Shown piece by piece: positions 8,034 to 18,064 of a stretch of 64,000 nt of DNA; position 1 is the first letter of the stretch, and each line of letters begins with the position of its first letter. This stretch comes from JAICYJ01 sp963797565 (GTDB lineage: Bacteria > Actinomycetota > Thermoleophilia > Gaiellales > JAICJC01): assembly GCA_963797565.1 (NCBI GenBank), contig CAWCPM010000013.1:96589-160588 (forward strand). Direction: 5' to 3'. The notes beneath the pieces are model-generated. The model was not told the origin of the DNA, searched no databases, and saw only the letters and a list, made by a program, of their open reading frames with translations. A program made the translations under genes and the position numbers.

Positions 8034-8687
8034 ATGCGACTGTTTCTCGCATCTGCGATTGCGGCGGTGATCGCGTCCGGCTGCGGACAGGGCGCGACCA
8101 ACACGCCATCCGAGCGCGCCGCGCTTCCGGACATGGCCCGGATCGTGTGCACCGCGGGGGGCACACGGTGCTGACTCCGGCCGTGCGGCCCCAGCCGGAC
8201 GGGGTGCACGTGATGCTGTCGCAGTCGGGCGGCGCACCGGCCACCCTCGAGACCGACCAGGGCGGCGGCGACAAGCCACGGCCAAAGCCGCTCGTGCTCA
8301 CGTTGCCGCCGGGCCGCGCGAACCTGGGCTGCATGACCATGGCCGACTGGAACGTGGATCCCCCGCGCCATCGGGGCTGGGTGACACTGCGGGTGGTCGA
8401 CCAGGACGATCGGTGGGTCGACGACCATCCGGCCGGCGGAGCATGCAGCCAGAGCTCCGTCGACTACGCGCCGACCGCCGCCGGCGATCCGGAATCGCAG
8501 CTCGGCCGAGATGCGCGAGGAGCGCTCGAGGCGATCCCCCGGCGACGTGGTCGAGCGCGCCGGGTACCCCCGCCAGGAACCGATCGAGTACCGGCTGGTG
8601 CGCGATGGCACGGTGGTCGCGGTGGCCAGGTACGCCTCCACCGGTCATGGACGCTGGCTGCTGGAAGGCGTCCAGAAATGTGACTGA
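8034..8687 (+). pseudogene. Small secreted lipoprotein, coding frame broken twice
   Basis: The N-terminus MRLFLASAIAAVIASGCGQG is a clean lipoprotein signal with lipobox ASGC. The frame stops at 8174 just after a run of six G. Coding character continues one frame over (PDGVHVMLSQSGG, LVLTLPPGRANLGCMTM, WVTLRVVDQDDRW). From about 8500 it returns to the first frame, ending in VVAVARYASTGHGRWLLEG and QKCD-stop at 8687. Two compensating single-base shifts restore a protein of about 215 residues. I do not recognise the family. Either these are sequence errors, the G-run being suspicious, or a recent pseudogene. Confidence 0.6.
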
Positions 8688-8769
8688 CCGGCCGGCCGGG
8701 CCAGACGTCCCGCAGCAGCGCGGACCCTGGTGTCCGCACGTCCGCCTCGCTCTGACAGAATCGGCTGCG

Positions 8770-11700
8770 ATGGACCCATCCCAGCCACCGACTGCGGCCA
8801 CCGAGATGGAGCAGCTGTTCGAACGGCTGCGAAGCGGACTCGGTGCCGACTGGGTGGCGCTGGAGCCAGACGACGTGTCGCTCGGCGCCGGGGACGACCC
8901 CCGTCAGCTGCGCTCGTCGGTGCCGCTTGCGGACGGACGGCCGGGCGTGCTGATGGCGCAGCGGGGCAACGACGCGCCCGTATTCAGCGACGCCGAGCGC
9001 CAGCTGTTCGGCCATCTCGCCGCGCTCACCGAGACGGTGCTGCGCGTGGCCGGGCGAGGCCTCGCAGCGATCGCGCCGCCTGGCCGTGGCACAGGCCGTC
9101 GCTGCCGGCGTCGCCGATGCCGTGACCGTGGTCGAGGTGCTGGGTGCGACCGTCGACGCCGTCTTCGACAACTCCGGCTACTACGCCGTCACGGCCACCC
9201 TGCTCGACCATGAGGCCGACGAGCAGCTGATCGTGGCCGACCGATCCCGCGCGCTGCGAAACCACACCGGGATGCGGCGGCCGCTGGCGGCCGGGCTGGT
9301 CGGCGAGGTGGGGCTGACCGGCGTGCAGGAGCTGCACGGCCAGGCCGGCCGCCATCCCGGGTTCGAGTGGCCGGACGCAGACGTGGTCTACAACTCGCTG
9401 CTCCTGACACCGGTGATCGTCGACGGACGCTGCGACGCCGTGCTCGAGCTGTGCGACACGCGCGCCAACGTGTTCGATCCACACGACGCCGAGCTGATGA
9501 CCTCGGTCGCGGGCCTGCTGGCCAGCGCCCTGATGCGCGCGGGCGCGCTCGAGGAGTCACGGCACCGCGCCGCCAGGCTTGCCGTCGGGTCTGCCGTGGC
9601 GGCTGCCCTGACCGACGCACGGTCGCCGGCAGAGGCGCTGAAGAGCGCCGCCGCCACCGTGTTCGCCAACTCCAGCTACGACCTCGTTGCAGCCACGATC
9701 GTGCTGGAGGACACCCAGGAGCAGCTGCTGGTGAGCGACCTCTCGCGCCTCGGCGCCGAGCCCGTCAGCCAGCGCCGCCCGCTGCACGCGGGAGTGGTGG
9801 GAGCGGCCATCCAGTCACGCGAGCAGATCCTGCTGGCCGATGCCCAGACCGACCCCAGATTCGACTGGCCGCGCCCGCTGCCACTCAACTCGCTGCTGGT
9901 GACCCCGGTGGTGGTCGACGACCGCTGCGTGGCGGCGCTCGAGATCTGGGACGCCCATCCCGACCGCTTCGACCGGTTCGACGCGGCGCTGATGCAGCAC
10001 GTCTCCGACCATCTGGCTGCGGCCTGGCGCAGCATCAACCTGCGCGACGAGTCGGAGCGGCGGGCGCAGCGGCTGGAGCTGACGCTGGAGGTGACCCGCG
10101 GTGTGGCCGCCGCGACCAGCCCGGAGGGCGCGCTGGCCGCCGTGGTCGCCGCGCTGGCACGCTCGACCGCCTACGAGACGATGGCGGCGGTGCTGGCCGA
10201 CCGGGTCACCGGCGAGCAGATCCTGGTGGCCTCGCACTACCCGGACGGGGAGCTGCCGGCCGGGCTGCGGCGGCCGCTGGGCGACGGCATCACCGGCGTC
10301 GCTCTCGAGGAGGGCCGCCCGGTGCGGATCGACGACGTGACCGAGCGCAGCGAGTGGCGGGCCTGGGCGTGGGAGCCGAACTACCGCTCGGTGCTGCTGA
10401 TGCCGGTGGTGGTGGACGGAACCTGCGTGGCCACGCTCGAGCTGGGTGACCGTCGCCCCAACCGCTTCAGCGACCAGGACATGGTGCTGATGGCGACCGC
10501 GGCCGAGCAGGTGGCCGCCTCGCTGCGGCGCATCGGCCTCGGGCGAGAGTCGTCCCGCCGTGCCGACCGGCTGGCGCTGGCGGCCGAGCTGGCGCGCGGC
10601 ATCGCCGAGGCGGCCACGGTGGAACAGGCGCTCGATCTGGCCGCCCGCACCGTCTTCGAGCGCGTCAACTACACCTCGACGGTGGCGACGCTGGCGCTGC
10701 ACGAGGCGGGAGAGCAGCTGTTCGTCTCGGACTACAACGCGGACGGGTCAAGCCTGGCCGGGGTACGGCGAGGGCTGATGGAGGGTGTCATCGGCGACGT
10801 GATCCTGCACGGCGAGCCGGTGCTGCTGGCGCGGGCCGGCGAGCACCCCAGCTACTCGTGGCCCAACGACAAGGTATGGGAGTCGACGGTGGCGGTGCCG
10901 GTGATGGACGGCGGCCGCTGCCGTGCGGTCCTGTCTGTGCACGAGTACGAGCCCGACAGACTGGACGGCGACGATCTTCGCCTGATGGTGGCGGTGGCCG
11001 GGCAGGTGGCGGCATCGCTGCGGGGCGTCGAGCTGCGAAACCAGTCGGAGCGGCGCGCCCGGCGCCTGGCGCTGACCGCCGAGATCGCGAAGCGCACCGC
11101 CTCGGCCGCCTCGGAGGACGAGGCCCTGCGGGCGGCGGCGACTGCCCTGTTCGAGGCCACCGAGTACGGGGCGGTGTCGGTTTACCGCTGCCACCATCAG
11201 GCGGGCGAGGCGGTGCTGATGGTCAACCTCGACCGCGTCGGATCGGAGTCACCCCAGACGCGCTGGCCGATCGGCCACGGCATCACCGGCCGCACGATCC
11301 GCACCGGCCAGGTGGTGCGCCTGGGCCAGGCCACCGACGATCCCGACTACGGCTGGGAGGGGGAAGGGGACTATCCATCGCTGGTGCAGGCACCGGTGAT
11401 GGTGGACGGACGCTGCGAGGCGGTGCTGGAGCTGGCCGAGGATGTGCCCGACCGCTACACGCAGGACGACGAGGTGCTGATGCGCACCGCGGCGGAGCAG
11501 GTGGCGGCCGCCATGCGCGGTGCGCGGCTGCGTTCGCAAGCAGAGGCCAACGTGCGACGGCTGGAGCTGACTCTGGCCGCGGCCCGCGCGGTGGCCGCGG
11601 CGGACAGCCTGGACGCCGTGCTGGAGACGTTCGTGCGCACCGTGCACGACGGTGCCGGTTACGGCACGGTGGAGGCCACCATCGCGCTTGCCGGCCGCAG

Positions 11701-13244
11701 GCGAGCAGCTGGTGATCGCCTCGGTCATGCCGGGCGGCGAGTCGGGTGCCGGCCGCCGCCGCGAGCTGGCCAGAGGGACGACCGGCCTGGCCTTCACGGA
11801 GGGCCGGCAGGTGCACGCACGCGACGCCGCCGACGGCTCGATCCCCGGCCTGCTGCAGCCGGACACCTGGCGCTCACGGCTGGCGACGCCGGTGCTGATC
11901 AACGACGAGGTGGTGGCGGTGCTGAGCGTGGCCGAGATGGCGCCGAACCGCTACACGACCGCCGACGAGCTGTTCATGCAGACGGTCGCAGAGCAGGTGG
12001 CAGCCGCCCTGCTGGGAGCTCAGCTGCGCGACGAGTCGGCGAAGCGCGCCAGCCGCCTCGAGGTGACGGTTGCCGTGGCCGAGGCGGTGGCCGGCGCGAC
12101 GGGAGTCGAGCCGACGCTGCGGGCTGCCGCCAACACCATCTCGCGGCTGATCGCCTGTGGCGCCGTGACCGCGTACGTGGCCGAGCCCGAGACCGCCGAG
12201 CAGGTGGCGCTGGTCGATGTCGACCTGAACGACGGGAGCATCGAGGGCATGCGGCAACCGCTGCACGCCCACACCACCGGCGAGGTGTTCTCGAAGGGCC
12301 GCCAGGTGCGGATCAACCACATCTCGGAGGACCCGGGCTTCCAGTCCTGGGTGCCCAACGTCCGCAAGTACGCGTCGGTGCTGATCACGCCCATCACCGT
12401 CGACGGCCGGACGTCCGCCCTGATCGCGCTCTACGACCTTGCCCCCGGCCGCTTCGACCAGCAGGACGCGCTGCTGATGCAGGCGGTGGCCGAGCAGATC
12501 GCGGCGGCGCTGCGCGGCGCGCAGATGCAGTCCGAGCTGCGTCAGCGAGCCGACCGGCTTGGTCTGCTCGAGCAGCGGCACCGCGCCCTGCTGGAGCGGC
12601 TGGTGCTGGCGCAGGAGGAGGAACGCTCGCGGGTGGCGGCCGACCTGCACGACGACACGGTGCAGGTGCTGTCGGCCTGCGTGATCGCGCTCGACCGCGT
12701 GCGGCGGGCGATCGAGCAGGGCGACGTCGGCCGTGCCGCAACCGTCCTGGATGAGGTCGCCGAGCTGATGGCTGGCGCCGTCGACCGCACCCGGCGCATG
12801 ACCTTCGAGCTGCGGCCGGCGGTGCTGTGGCAGAACGGCCTCGAGGCGGCGCTGCGGCAGCTGCTCTCGACGGTGCAGTCGGAGTCGGAGATGCAGGTCA
12901 GCTTCGAGGCGCTGGGGGTGGTCGAGCGGCTGGACGAGACGCTGGAGACGATCGCGTTTCGGTCGATCGCGGAGCTCACCACCAATGCCCGCAACCACTC
13001 GCGGGCGACGCGGCTCTCGATCACGCTGGCGACCGAGGGCGGGCTGCTGCAAGCAGTGGTCAGCGATGACGGGCGCGGGTTCGACCTCGAGCAGGCGCTG
13101 TCGCGGGCGCGGGTCACCAACCACCTGGGGCTGGAGGCGATGATGGAGCGGATCGACGCGGCGGGCGGATCGATCACCATCGAGACCGGCGCCGGCCGCG
13201 GCACCACCGCCAGGCTGAGCCTGCCGGTGCGGCCGGCTACATAG
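8770..13244 (+). CDS. Seven-GAF tandem-repeat sensor histidine kinase (two frameshifts)
   Basis: Starting at ATG 8770 (MDPSQPPTAATEMEQLF), the reading moves frame near 9060 and again near 11695. Corrected, the protein is about 1,490 residues. A shortened GAF-like N-terminus is followed by seven full GAF units of about 165 residues each, starting near 9086, 9578, 10073, 10571, 11066, 11561 and 12057. Each has a linker like ERRAxRLxLTxE and a core ending FxxxDxxLMxxxAEQVAA. From 12558 comes a HisKA_3 kinase, with phospho-acceptor His in AADLHDDTVQ (codon 12648-12650) and an ATPase domain with NARNHSRA, VSDDGRGFD and LGLEAMMERI. There are no membrane segments, so it is a cytosolic sensor. No response regulator is adjacent. 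The unit containing the second shift is 496 nt where its siblings are multiples of three, consistent with one extra base. Confidence 0.85.
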
Positions 13245-13256
13245 GCAACGACGTCG

Positions 13257-15053
13257 TCAACCGAGCTGCGAGTCGAGGTTGACGGCGGCGGAAATCAGCG
13301 CCAGGTGGGTGAACGCCTGCGGGAAGTTGCCGAGCGCCTCGCCGGAGGGGCCGATCTCCTCGGAGTAGAGGCCGAGGTGGTTGGCATAGGTCAGCATCTT
13401 CTCGAAGGCCAGGCGGGCCTCGTCCAGGTGCCCGGCCCGGGCCATCGCCTCCACGTACCAGAACGTGCAGATCGAGAACGTGCCCTCCTCGCCGTCGAGC
13501 CCGTCCGGTGATGCCTCCCTGTTGTAGCGGTAGACGAGGCTGTCGGAGACCAGCTCCTCGCCGATCGCGTCCAGGGTCGAGAGCCAGCGCGGATCGCGGG
13601 GCGCCATGAACTTGGTCAGCGGCATCAGCAGCACCGAGGCATCGAGCACGTCGGTGTCGTAGTGCTGGACGAAGGCGTTGCGCTGCGGACTCCAGCCCCG
13701 TTCCATGATCTGCTGCGTGATCGCGTCGCGCTGGTCGCGCCAGCGGTTGAGGTCGGCGGGCAGGCCGCGCTGACGGGCCATCCGGATGGCGCGCTCGATC
13801 GCGACCCAGCACATCATCCGCGAGTAGGTGAAGTTCTGGCGGCCGCCACGCACCTCCCAGATGCCCTCGTCGGGCCGATCCCAGTTGCTGCAGATCCACT
13901 CCACGATCGCGACCAGCGCCGACCAGTCGTCATAGGAGATGGGCTGGCCGTACTTGTTGTAGAGGTAGACGGAGTCGATCAGCTCGCCGTAGATGTCGAG
14001 CTGGAGCTGGGTGGCGGCGCCGTTTCCGACCCGCACCGGGCCGGAGCCGCGGTAGCCCTCGAGGTGATCGAGCGCCAGCTCCTCCAGGTCGGGCCGGCCG
14101 TCGACGCAGTACATGACCTGCAGCGGCCCGTCGCCGCGGCCGGCGCTCTCGCGGTAGCGGTCTGACAGCCAGCCCATGAAGGCCCCGGCCTCCTCGGTGA
14201 AGCCGAGCCGCAGCAGACCGTAGAGGGAGAAGGCGGCGTCGCGGATCCAGGTGTAGCGGTAGTCCCAGTTGCGCTGGCCGCCGATGCCCTCGGGCAGGCT
14301 GGTGGTAGGGGCTGCCACGATCGCGCCGGTGGGGCGGTACGTGAGCAGCTTCAGGGTCAGCGCGGATCGGTGCACCATCTCGCGCCAGCGCCCGCGGTAG
14401 CTGGACTTGGCCAGCCAGCCGCGCCAGTAGCGGACGGTGCGGTTGAAGGCCTCGCCGGCCTCCTCCTCGTCGATCACACCCGGCTGCTGGTCGGGGTGGC
14501 AGATCTCCAGCGAGAAGGTGCAGCTGTCACCCGCGTGCAGCACGTAGGCGGCGCGGACGCCCTGCTCGGTGCGCTGCATCGCCACCTTCGACTCCAGCAT
14601 CAACGCAAGGTCGGCCGACCGGAAGACCGCTCCCAGCTCGGTGATGATCGTCTCGTGCTCGGCCCTGGCGTAGTCGAAGCGGGGCTCGCACTCGAGCTCG
14701 AAGGGCATCTCGCCGCGTACGCAGATCACGCGGCGCACCAGGCGACGGCGGTGGGCAGGGTCGCGGTGGATGGCCATGAAGTCCTGCACCTCGCCCACGC
14801 CGTTGGGCGTCAGGAAGCGGGTGATGAGGACGTTGGTGTCGGGGAAGTAGAGCTGCCTGGTGGTGTGGTCGTTGGCTGCCGGCGCGATCCGGTAGTAGCC
14901 GCCCTTCTCGGCGTCGAGGATGGCCGCGAACACGCTCGGCGAGTCGAACCGCTCCGGGCAGTACCAGTCGATCGTGCCGTCGGTGCCGACCAGGGCGACC
15001 GTGTGCAGGTCGCCGATGATGCCGTGTTGCTCGATCGGGAGGTAGTCAGGCAT
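13257..15053 (-). CDS. Glycoside hydrolase family 15 (glucoamylase/trehalase-like)
   Basis: The 598-residue protein has the N-terminal beta domain typical of bacterial GH15 (YLPIEQHGIIGDLHTVALVG, DGTIDWYCPERFDSPS). The (alpha/alpha)6 barrel has RNWDYRYTWIRDAAFSLYGL, DIYGELIDSVYLYNKYG with a likely catalytic acid Glu, and TFSICTFWYVEAMARAGH. Actinobacterial members of this subgroup include trehalases that split trehalose to glucose, as well as glucoamylases, so the exact substrate is uncertain. No signal peptide is seen, so it is cytoplasmic. It converges on the kinase gene with a 12-bp gap. The start at 15053 fits the conserved family N-terminus MPDYLPIEQHG. Confidence 0.9.
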   Translation of the reverse strand: MPDYLPIEQHGIIGDLHTVALVGTDGTIDWYCPERFDSPSVFAAILDAEKGGYYRIAPAANDHTTRQLYFPDTNVLITRFLTPNGVGEVQDFMAIHRDPAHRRRLVRRVICVRGEMPFELECEPRFDYARAEHETIITELGAVFRSADLALMLESKVAMQRTEQGVRAAYVLHAGDSCTFSLEICHPDQQPGVIDEEEAGEAFNRTVRYWRGWLAKSSYRGRWREMVHRSALTLKLLTYRPTGAIVAAPTTSLPEGIGGQRNWDYRYTWIRDAAFSLYGLLRLGFTEEAGAFMGWLSDRYRESAGRGDGPLQVMYCVDGRPDLEELALDHLEGYRGSGPVRVGNGAATQLQLDIYGELIDSVYLYNKYGQPISYDDWSALVAIVEWICSNWDRPDEGIWEVRGGRQNFTYSRMMCWVAIERAIRMARQRGLPADLNRWRDQRDAITQQIMERGWSPQRNAFVQHYDTDVLDASVLLMPLTKFMAPRDPRWLSTLDAIGEELVSDSLVYRYNREASPDGLDGEEGTFSICTFWYVEAMARAGHLDEARLAFEKMLTYANHLGLYSEEIGPSGEALGNFPQAFTHLALISAAVNLDSQLG

Positions 15054-15174
15054 GCGAGTGGCGCCGGCCGGGTCGCCGGCAACCGCCGCGATTCTACGCG
15101 GCGGCGCGGTCAGGCTGGGATCGTCGCGGCGCGGGCTGTGGCATACTCATCGCGGCGCCCGGCCAGGCGCGCCC

Positions 15175-15248
15175 GGGGGCGTAGTTCAGCTGGTTAGAAC
15201 GCCGGCCTGTCACGCCGGAGGTCGCGGGTTCGAGTCCCGTCGCTCCCG
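15175..15248 (+). tRNA. tRNA-Asp (anticodon GUC)
   Basis: The acceptor stem GGGGGCG pairs with CGCTCCC, with one G-T pair. The D-arm is GTTCAGCTGGTTAGAAC, and the anticodon stem-loop is CCGGC-CTGTCAC-GCCGG with anticodon GTC. The T-arm GCGGGTTCGAGTCCCGT and discriminator G complete 74 nt. CCA is not encoded. CATACT at 15142-15147 is a plausible -10 element. Confidence 0.95.
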
Positions 15249-15265
15249 TCTACCACCTGCTGATC

Positions 15266-15826
15266 GTGAACGCCGACGACCACATCGCAATGCCCGAGCC
15301 GGCTGCAGACGAGGTCGTGATCGTCGGTGCCAGCTGGGAGCGGATCGACGACCTGCAGACGCTGTGGGAGTCGTTGCACCGCCACCACACGGCGACCGCC
15401 CCCCAGCTGCAGACGATCGGGCGGGAGCGGCTGCCTTCCGAGTCGTGGCGTGTGCGACGTGAGCACTACCGCCGGCTGCTGGCCGAGCCAGACGCGTTCG
15501 TGCTCGTGGCCGAGTTGGGTGGGCTGCCCGTCGGCTACGCGCTCGTTCACGTGCGCGGCTCGGAGGAGACATGGGACACCGGTCCGGTCGCCGAGCTGGA
15601 GACGCTGGCGGTGCTGGAGGGCCACCGCGGGCAGGCGATCGGGCGGAGGCTGGTGGAAGCCGTCTTCGACAAGCTGCGCGCGATCGGGGTTGCGCAATGG
15701 TCGGTGGCGGTGATCGCGTCGAATATGGACGCGATCCGCTTCTACGAGCGGCTACCGGTGCAGCCCTTCCTGGTCACCTACATCGGTACCGTCCCGGCTG
15801 CCCGCGACGCCACCGGCCCGGGTTGA
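15266..15826 (+). CDS. GNAT-family N-acetyltransferase
   Basis: The 186-residue protein has the GNAT core: DAFVLVAELGGLPVGYALV (beta strands 2-4), ETLAVLEGHRGQAIGRRLVE (the acetyl-CoA-binding Q/RxxGxG/A region) and VAVIASNMDAIRFYERLPVQP at the C-terminus. It transfers an acetyl group from acetyl-CoA to an unknown amine. The ORF opens at GTG 15266, 17 bp after tRNA-Asp; an in-frame ATG at 15290 (MPEPAADEVV) is an equally reasonable start. It may read through from the tRNA transcript. Confidence 0.85.
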   Translation: MNADDHIAMPEPAADEVVIVGASWERIDDLQTLWESLHRHHTATAPQLQTIGRERLPSESWRVRREHYRRLLAEPDAFVLVAELGGLPVGYALVHVRGSEETWDTGPVAELETLAVLEGHRGQAIGRRLVEAVFDKLRAIGVAQWSVAVIASNMDAIRFYERLPVQPFLVTYIGTVPAARDATGPG

Positions 15827-15860
15827 CTAGGTCGGCCGGCCCGAGGCGATGCGCTCTCGG

Positions 15861-16838
15861 TCAGCCCGCCGGCGCGAGCGCGAGTATCGCAGCCACGTTG
15901 TCGCCTTCGAGTTGGAGCGGAGACCAGGTGCCGCCGCGGTCGTGACTCTCCCAGAGTCGGCCGTCGGCGAGGCCGGCGAAGAGGCGACCGCCGGTGGCGA
16001 GGAGTGCGTAGGGCATCGCCGGTAGCGGCTCCGGGAGGCCGCCCGCGAGCGACTGCCAGGGTTGGCCGTCGCGCCGCCGGTAGATGCGCGCCTGCGGATC
16101 GCGGCGACCGTGAGCAGCGTACGGGCCGGTGCTCGCCGAGACGTACCAGCAGTCGGCGTCGTCGGGATCGACCGTGACCGACCAGGTGTAGTGGCGATCG
16201 CGGCCCTCGTCGGCCGGCTGCCAGGTCTCGCCCGCGTCGGTGCTGAAAGCGGTGCCGCCACCGCCGGCCTCATACGCGCGTCCCGGCGTGTGTGGGTGCC
16301 AGGCGAGCGAGTGCACATCGGGCTGCGCACCGGGACGATGGTCCTGCCAGCTCTGCCCGCCGTCGGTCGAGCGCATCAGCCCGCCGAGCTCGATCCCGAC
16401 CAGGAGCAGGTCTGGGTCGTGCGGGCTGGGCGCAATCCAGCGCACGTGCGAGGTCCACGGCCGTGGCGGGAAACTCCAGCTCGGCCGCGACGGCAGCTCG
16501 AGCAGCGCCTCGATCTCGCGCCAGCTCTCCCCCCTGTCCCCGCTTCGGAACAGCCGGCTTGGCTCGGTGCCTGCATAGACCGCCCCATCGGCAGCGCTCA
16601 CTGCGAGTGAGAAGACCGCCGGCTCGGGCAGTCCGCACTCGACCCAGCTTCGGCCGCCGTCGACGCTACGGCGCACACCGCCTTCGCGCAGACCGGCGTA
16701 GACGGTGTCGGGGTCGGCCGGGTCGACGGCGAGGCACTGCGCCCCGCTTCCTGACAGCGCCAGCTCGACCGTCCACACCTCGCCCGCCTCGTCGAGCCGA
16801 ACGATGCCGTCCCCGGTAGCGGCGTAGAGGCGCGCCAT
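15861..16838 (-). CDS. BNR/Asp-box repeat beta-propeller protein
   Basis: The roughly 325-residue protein is made of Asp-box repeats of the S-x-D-x-G-x-x-W type: RSVDGGRSWVECG, RSGDRGESWREIE, RSTDGGQSWQDH, FSTDAGETWQPA and SHDRGGTWSPL. They are spaced as in sialidase or photosystem-stability-type propellers. There is no signal peptide and no visible sialidase active-site Arg triad, so enzymatic activity is doubtful; a scaffold or binding role is more likely. The ATG at 16838 is chosen over the GTG just before it. It starts 12 bp after the cupin gene stops on the same strand, so the two are probably co-transcribed. Confidence 0.75.
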   Translation of the reverse strand: MARLYAATGDGIVRLDEAGEVWTVELALSGSGAQCLAVDPADPDTVYAGLREGGVRRSVDGGRSWVECGLPEPAVFSLAVSAADGAVYAGTEPSRLFRSGDRGESWREIEALLELPSRPSWSFPPRPWTSHVRWIAPSPHDPDLLLVGIELGGLMRSTDGGQSWQDHRPGAQPDVHSLAWHPHTPGRAYEAGGGGTAFSTDAGETWQPADEGRDRHYTWSVTVDPDDADCWYVSASTGPYAAHGRRDPQARIYRRRDGQPWQSLAGGLPEPLPAMPYALLATGGRLFAGLADGRLWESHDRGGTWSPLQLEGDNVAAILALAPAG

Positions 16839-16850
16839 CACCGCGCGCCG

Positions 16851-17231
16851 TCAGTCGTGCCGGTGCTCGCCCGGCAGGCCGAGCACGTCCACCGTGTCCG
16901 ACCCACAGTCGAACTGCACCAGCACCGCCGACTCGTCGCCCTCGACCCAGCCATCGTGCCCCGGGGCGACGACCACCGCCGCCGGCGCCTGGTAGGTCTC
17001 GCGGCAGCCGTCCGCGTACTCGACCACCATCCGGCCCTGCACCAGGAAGCCGACGTGCGCATGCATGCACAGGTCGCCGCCAGTTACCGGTGCCATGTCC
17101 CTGTTCCAGTGCCAGCCGGGCGGATAGATCACCCGCTTGACGCGGCCCCGCCCAGCCTCGACCTCGTCCACCACCAGGCCGCCGACCTCGCTGCGACGGG
17201 CGCCTGCCACAGGTTGCTCCAGCGAACTCAC
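16851..17231 (-). CDS. Small cupin-domain protein
   Basis: The 126-residue single cupin has motif 1 residues in the region DLCMHAHVGFLVQGRMVVEY (His-x-His, then Gly) and motif 2 around APAAVVVAPGHDGWV. The two histidines in HAHV and the later His resemble a metal site. The family is functionally diverse (isomerases, dioxygenases, sensors), so no substrate can be given. It precedes the BNR-repeat gene. The start lies 100 bp from the divergent isochorismatase-like gene, and that gap would contain both promoters. Confidence 0.8.
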   Translation of the reverse strand: MSSLEQPVAGARRSEVGGLVVDEVEAGRGRVKRVIYPPGWHWNRDMAPVTGGDLCMHAHVGFLVQGRMVVEYADGCRETYQAPAAVVVAPGHDGWVEGDESAVLVQFDCGSDTVDVLGLPGEHRHD

Positions 17232-17331
17232 AACTCGGATTGTCGCACACCCGCGGGCCTACTCGCGGCGAGAATTCGGGCCGGCCGGAACGGCGCTACA
17301 GTCTCGGACAACGACCGGCGGAGGTGCCTCG

Positions 17332-17973
17332 ATGGATGTCAATCCCGAAAAGACCGCGCTCGTCCTGATCGAGTATCAGAACGACTTCACCTCGGAGGGC
17401 GGAGCGCTGCACGGCGCCGTCGACGAGGTCATGCAGGAGACGGGCATGCTCGAGAACAGCCGCCGGGTGGCCGACGAGGCGCGACGGGCCGGTGCCACCG
17501 TTGTCCACGCCCCGATCTCGTTCGCACCCGGCTACGGCGAGCTCGGCAACCCCGAAAAGGTGTACGGCATCCTCAAGGGCGTGATCGACTCGAACGCGTT
17601 CGTGAAGGGCACCTGGGGCGTGGAGATCTGCGACCAGATGGCGCCGCAGGAGGGCGACATCGTCGTGGAGGGAAAGCGCGGCCTGGACACGTTCGCCACC
17701 ACCAACCTCGACTTCGTGCTGCGCAGCAACGAGATCGAGACGGTGATCCTGGGCGGGTTCCTGACCAACTGCTGCGTCGAGTCGACCATGCGCACCGCCT
17801 ACGAGAAGGGCTACGACGTGATCACGCTGACCGACTGCACCGCCGCCACCAGCGGCGAGGAGCAGCGCGTCGCGACGGCCCGCGACTACCCGATGTTCAG
17901 CCAGCCGATGACCAGCGGCGAGGTGACGGAGGCGCTGCAGGGCGCGTCGGTGGGAAGCGCCGGGACCGGCTGA
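17332..17973 (+). CDS. Isochorismatase-family cysteine hydrolase
   Basis: The 213-residue protein has the family catalytic triad: Asp in LVLIEYQNDFTSEGG, Lys in AFVKGTWGVEI and Cys in LGGFLTNCCVESTMR with the preceding cis-peptide region. Family members hydrolyse isochorismate, nicotinamide, ureidoacrylate, N-carbamoyl compounds or biuret; which applies here is not resolvable. The start at ATG 17332 has GGAGGTG six bases upstream. The open frame extends to 17137 without homology. It is divergent from the cupin gene and followed by the glyoxalase-like gene 91 bp away. Confidence 0.85.
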   Translation: MDVNPEKTALVLIEYQNDFTSEGGALHGAVDEVMQETGMLENSRRVADEARRAGATVVHAPISFAPGYGELGNPEKVYGILKGVIDSNAFVKGTWGVEICDQMAPQEGDIVVEGKRGLDTFATTNLDFVLRSNEIETVILGGFLTNCCVESTMRTAYEKGYDVITLTDCTAATSGEEQRVATARDYPMFSQPMTSGEVTEALQGASVGSAGTG

Positions 17974-18064
17974 CCGCTCGCCGGCTGCGTGTAGATTCGC
18001 GTGCGATGAGTTCGTCCTTCCAGTAACGGCCCACCACCGGGCCGCGAACACGAAGGAGGCGAAC

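Noticed and set aside
9367..10449. 360-codon frame inside the kinase
   Set aside because: Arg/Ala/Gly-rich translation of the kinase gene in the wrong frame.
9086..12558. CRISPR-like or tandem DNA repeat array
   Set aside because: The periodic signal of about 495 bp is protein-level GAF repetition; units are not near-identical in DNA and there are no short spacers. No CRISPR array was seen anywhere in the window.
17137..17331. Extended N-terminus of the isochorismatase-like protein
   Set aside because: The extension overlaps the divergent cupin gene and lacks homology; a strong ribosome binding site precedes ATG 17332.
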